From: JACMIU01 sp043763605
Lineage (GTDB): Bacteria > Armatimonadota > Armatimonadia > Armatimonadales > Armatimonadaceae
Direction of reading: 5' to 3'
Assembly (NCBI GenBank): GCA_043763605.1
Contig: JAYULM010000205.1
Location: forward strand, 1-14,010
Length of the DNA: 14,010 nucleotides
Shown here in pieces: positions 11,012 through 14,010 of the stretch. How positions within the stretch are numbered: position 1 is the first letter of the stretch; every line of letters begins with the position of its first letter. Position numbers and translations under genes: made by a program. The notes beneath the pieces were generated by a model that searched no databases, was not told the DNA's origin, and saw nothing but the letters and a program-made list of their open reading frames with translations.

Positions 11012-14010
11012 CTAAGCCCGGACGAACTGTTTTTCCGGGACCGGTGTCTGCAGGAGAGTCGCGAGTTCCTCCCACGTCAGGGAACGTCCTTCGTCCCGCG
11101 CGTCTTGCAGAGCATGCGCTCCCAGGCGGGAACGGATCGCCTGTAGCACGTCTTCGTACTCGTCCTGCTCTCGCGCGGTCAGCGGGGTGCCGATAGCATC
11201 GCGCAACGCTTCCGACGCCCCGAAAAGACGCGCGGCTTCCCGCTCCCGGTGCCCCCGCGCGGCGAGCATCGCTCCAATCTCCAGGGCGTAGGCGGTATAC
11301 CGCTTGTTGCCGTCGTTCCCGAGTAGCCGGACGGCTTCGTGCAAGTACGGGGCGACGGCTCCGGTATCGCCGCGCGACAGCATCATCTTCGCCTGATTCA
11401 GACGCACCCGCATCGCCCCGTTGCGATTTTGCATCTGCTGGTGGATGGCATAACTTTCGGCGTAATCCCCTTCGGCGGCGTTCCAGTCTTCGGACTCGGC
11501 GAAGAGTACGCCGCGCGCCTCCAGAGTCGCCGCGAGTCCCGCGCGGTCGTTGAGTTCGCGGCGGATCGCGAGGCTACGCTCCAGCAGTGCCCGCGCCGCG
11601 TCCGGGTCGCTCCGCCGCGCGGCGACCACGCCCAGATTATGCAACGTGTTCGCCGCGAAGAGGGTGTCCTGGATCTCTTCCGTAATGGCAAGCGACTGTT
11701 CGTAGAGAACGCGGGAGCGTTCGAGATCGGTCCGCTCCTCGCAGAGCGCGCCCAGCCCGGCAAGCGCACGCATCAGCCCGCGCCGGTCGTCCGTTTCGGA
11801 GTAGATTGCGAGTGCGGCTTGCAGCAACGCTTCCGCCTGTTCGTACTCGCCCCGGTTCTTATGGAGGATCGCGAGACGCCCCATCGCGCTTGCGGCTTGC
11901 GTCCGGTCGCCCTCCCGCTCGAAGATGGGCAGGCACGCCTCCAGGTACGCCTGCGCGGCGGCGTGGTCGCCCTGCTGACCGGCGAGTCCCCCGGCGGCGA
12001 GCAGGGCGCGGGCGCGCAGGGGGGCGAGTGCGCTTCCCGCCCGCGCCACCGCCGTGTCCAGACGTTGCCGCCCTTCGGCGAGGTGTCCGCGCACCAGCCA
12101 GAATTTGAACAGGGCGACCGACAGCCGCAACCCGGCTTCGCCGCCGTCGTCCGTTCGCGCGAACGTGTCGAACGCTTCCCGGACGTTCCCCTGTTCCTCG
12201 TCCATCCGTGTCAGCCAGTGGTGTTGCTCGTCGCCCTCCCAGCGCGCCCGTTCGGCGAGCGCGAGGAAATGGGCGGCGTGGCGCGACGCGAATACGTCTC
12301 GTTCTTCCGGGGATAGTTGCTCGGCGGCGAATTCGCGCAGGGTTTCCAGCATCCCCAGACGCATCCGGTCCTCGCCCGATTCCCCGGACACGATCACGGA
12401 CCGCTCTCGCAGTTCGGCGAGGAACATCATCGCGTCCGGCGATTGCGTCACCGCTTCCGCCGCTTCCAGATCCCACCCGCCCCGGAACACGGAAAGGCGC
12501 GCCCAGAACGCCTGTAGCGGTTGCGGGAGCAGTTCCCAACTCCACTCCACTGCGGCGCGGAGGGTCGCGTGTCGCCCGGGTACGCCGCGCCGCCGCCCGA
12601 TCAGCAGATCGAAACGGTTTTCCAGTTTCGCCAGCATCTGGGTCGGGGTCAGAGTTTGCGACCAGCCCGCCGCCAGTTCGAGGGCGAGCGGGACGCCTTC
12701 GAGTCGGGAGCAGAGTGCCGAGATAGCGTCGGCGTTGCGCGGCGTGATCTGGAAATCGGGGCGCGCCGTTTGTGCGCGCGCCACGAACAGTTGCACACTG
12801 GCGAACTCCAACAGCCGCTCGGGCGTACCCGGATGAAGCGGCGTCGGGAGCGGCACGACCGCGAAATCCCGTTCGCCGTCCAGCATCAACCGTCGGCGTG
12901 ACGTGACCAGGCACGTCAGCCGAGGCACACGACGGAGTAGCGAATCGACGTATTCTTCCGCCACACCGCCCCCCGTTTCCATCAGTTGCTCTAAATTGTC
13001 CAGCACCAACAGCGTCGATCGGTCCCCCGCCGATAGTGCCTCCACTGTCTGGTCGAGCGGCGACCGGTGCGCGGCGCGCGGCAGCAACAGCGTGTCGGCG
13101 ACGGCATCGGCGACATGAGCGGGGTCGCGCAAATCGGCGAGCGGTACGAAATACACGCCGCCTTCGAAGCGGTCCCCGACCCGACGCGCGACTTCGAGAG
13201 ACAGGCGTGTCTTTCCGCTCCCACCGAACCCGGTCAGCGTGATCAGACGCGCGTCGCCTTCGCAGAGTAGCCGTTCCAGCGCGACCAGTTCATCCTCCCG
13301 CCCGAAAAAGCCGCTCAGGGGCAGCGGTAGCGACCGGTTCGCGAGCGGCGGCGATGAAGGCTCGGTAGCAGCGACAGCGGGAACCTCCCCGGCGGTTACT
13401 GCGGCGGGCGATGCCAGCGGTGCAGGAAGCGACGCCGGGGACGCCTCCGGTAATGTCACGATGGCTCGTTCGCCGGGTTCGAGTAGCGCGCGCACACCGG
13501 GGGACGGTTTCGCGCCGAGCCGCTCGTCCAGCACCGCTGTCAACTCCTCGAACTGCCGGTGCGCGGCGGAAGTCTGCCCCGACGCCATCAGGGCGCGGAT
13601 CGCGTGGGCGTGTGCCTCCTCGGCGAGTGGGTCTTCCGTGATGGCACGGCGGGCATGCGCGAGGGACTCGTTCCAGCAACCGATCCCGGCGTAGTACGCC
13701 GCCAGTTCCACCAGCGTATGCCCGAGAGTTTCCGCGAGCCGGTTCCGCTCCTGCAATGCCCAGGGTTCGTAAAAGCCGGGCAGGAGCGGTCCCCGGTACA
13801 GCGTGACCGCCTCTTCGCGGAGTCGCGCCTTTTCCTTTGTCGTGTCTGCCCGGTTCGCGGCACTGAGCGTCCGGTCGAACCGGACCGCGTCCACGTCCAC
13901 CGCCGCCGCGTTCAGGTACACCTCGAAGTGCCCGCGCGTGACCAGGACCGCGCCCGCCGCCACCGACGCGGGCGGTTCGATCTGTCGCCGGAGCGATGAC
14001 AGGGCGGAGC
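11012..14010 (-). CDS. AfsR/SARP-like regulator: BTAD, NB-ARC-type ATPase and TPR repeats (N-terminus beyond window)
   Basis: A large signal-transduction regulator, partial at the right edge; about 998 residues are visible. Numbering from the GTG at 13963: upstream in-frame codons read SALSSLRRQIEPPAS and continue into VLVTRGHFEVYL, the usual end of an OmpR-type winged helix, so the true start is outside the window. A bacterial transcriptional activator domain (BTAD) covers about 20-165 (AVDVDAVRF; YRGPLLPGFYEPWALQERNR), then a Pro/Ala linker (170-215). The STAND-type ATPase has Walker A GFGGSGKTR (245-253), Walker B LLVLDNLEQ (318-326), VTSRR (353-357) and GVPLALELAAG (423-433). TPR-like repeats span about 650-850 (ALLQAALAIYSET, LYEQSLAITEE, LLERSLAIRREL). 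All key ATPase residues are intact. These proteins bind DNA after an NTP- and TPR-controlled switch; target genes are not evident, the cupin downstream being one possibility. Confidence 0.9.
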   Translation of the reverse strand, partial: SALSSLRRQIEPPASVAAGAVLVTRGHFEVYLNAAAVDVDAVRFDRTLSAANRADTTKEKARLREEAVTLYRGPLLPGFYEPWALQERNRLAETLGHTLVELAAYYAGIGCWNESLAHARRAITEDPLAEEAHAHAIRALMASGQTSAAHRQFEELTAVLDERLGAKPSPGVRALLEPGERAIVTLPEASPASLPAPLASPAAVTAGEVPAVAATEPSSPPLANRSLPLPLSGFFGREDELVALERLLCEGDARLITLTGFGGSGKTRLSLEVARRVGDRFEGGVYFVPLADLRDPAHVADAVADTLLLPRAAHRSPLDQTVEALSAGDRSTLLVLDNLEQLMETGGGVAEEYVDSLLRRVPRLTCLVTSRRRLMLDGERDFAVVPLPTPLHPGTPERLLEFASVQLFVARAQTARPDFQITPRNADAISALCSRLEGVPLALELAAGWSQTLTPTQMLAKLENRFDLLIGRRRGVPGRHATLRAAVEWSWELLPQPLQAFWARLSVFRGGWDLEAAEAVTQSPDAMMFLAELRERSVIVSGESGEDRMRLGMLETLREFAAEQLSPEERDVFASRHAAHFLALAERARWEGDEQHHWLTRMDEEQGNVREAFDTFARTDDGGEAGLRLSVALFKFWLVRGHLAEGRQRLDTAVARAGSALAPLRARALLAAGGLAGQQGDHAAAQAYLEACLPIFEREGDRTQAASAMGRLAILHKNRGEYEQAEALLQAALAIYSETDDRRGLMRALAGLGALCEERTDLERSRVLYEQSLAITEEIQDTLFAANTLHNLGVVAARRSDPDAARALLERSLAIRRELNDRAGLAATLEARGVLFAESEDWNAAEGDYAESYAIHQQMQNRNGAMRVRLNQAKMMLSRGDTGAVAPYLHEAVRLLGNDGNKRYTAYALEIGAMLAARGHREREAARLFGASEALRDAIGTPLTAREQDEYEDVLQAIRSRLGAHALQDARDEGRSLTWEELATLLQTPVPEKQFVRA

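Noticed and set aside
11339..12316. 325-codon plus-strand open frame inside the regulator gene, and a 351-codon minus frame at 11859-12914
   Set aside because: Both overlap the TPR/ATPase region of the regulator, are Arg/Gly/Pro-rich and lack domain motifs; typical shadow frames in GC-rich DNA.

Overview
The window is high-GC (about 60% by eye), densely coded bacterial DNA. It encodes a probable outer-membrane beta-barrel, several Sec or Tat-type signal peptides and short-spaced operons, so the organism is very likely diderm. The combination of an AfsR-like BTAD/NTPase/TPR regulator, a DUF1326 protein, an acetamidase/formamidase family protein and proline-rich secreted proteins would suit Armatimonadota or a similar environmental diderm lineage. 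That placement is inference; no rRNA or other marker gene is present.

Layout. 1-1247: a SIS-domain sugar-phosphate isomerase (GmhA-like) on the minus strand, followed on its downstream side by a G-run cluster. Upstream of it lies a 443-base non-coding interval with A-rich degenerate tandem repeats ending in a plus-strand terminator-like hairpin. 1248-2174: acetamidase/formamidase family protein. 2320-6857: a metal-uptake locus, in order a 12-bp palindrome, a small secreted Cys/His protein, a proline-rich outer-membrane barrel with a TTG start, a cluster A-I metal-binding protein, an ABC ATPase and an ABC-3 permease. The last three genes overlap by ATGA or are 10 bases apart, so 2749-6857 reads as one operon. 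It would carry a metal (Zn or Mn; not resolvable from sequence) across the outer membrane, periplasm and inner membrane. The permease is unusual: a signal-peptide-like segment and a repeated proline-rich region of about 107 residues precede its membrane domain, echoing the proline-rich linker of the barrel protein.

6938-8013: a secreted Cys-rich DUF1326 protein overlapping a 118-residue acidic hypothetical protein (TAATG junction). 8017-8172: a large imperfect inverted repeat whose arms are themselves chains of mini-palindromes. 8223-9023: a secreted alpha/beta hydrolase, converging on a minus-strand secreted protein with a duplicated beta-domain (9129-10220); the 105-base gap holds two strong hairpins. 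10286-10771: a single-domain cupin. 11012-14010: the C-terminal part of a large AfsR-like regulator that runs off the right edge.

The strongest candidates for something undescribed are the permease with its exported proline-rich head next to a matching porin, the nested palindromic element at 8017-8172, and the probable unannotated plus-strand transcript before 1187.
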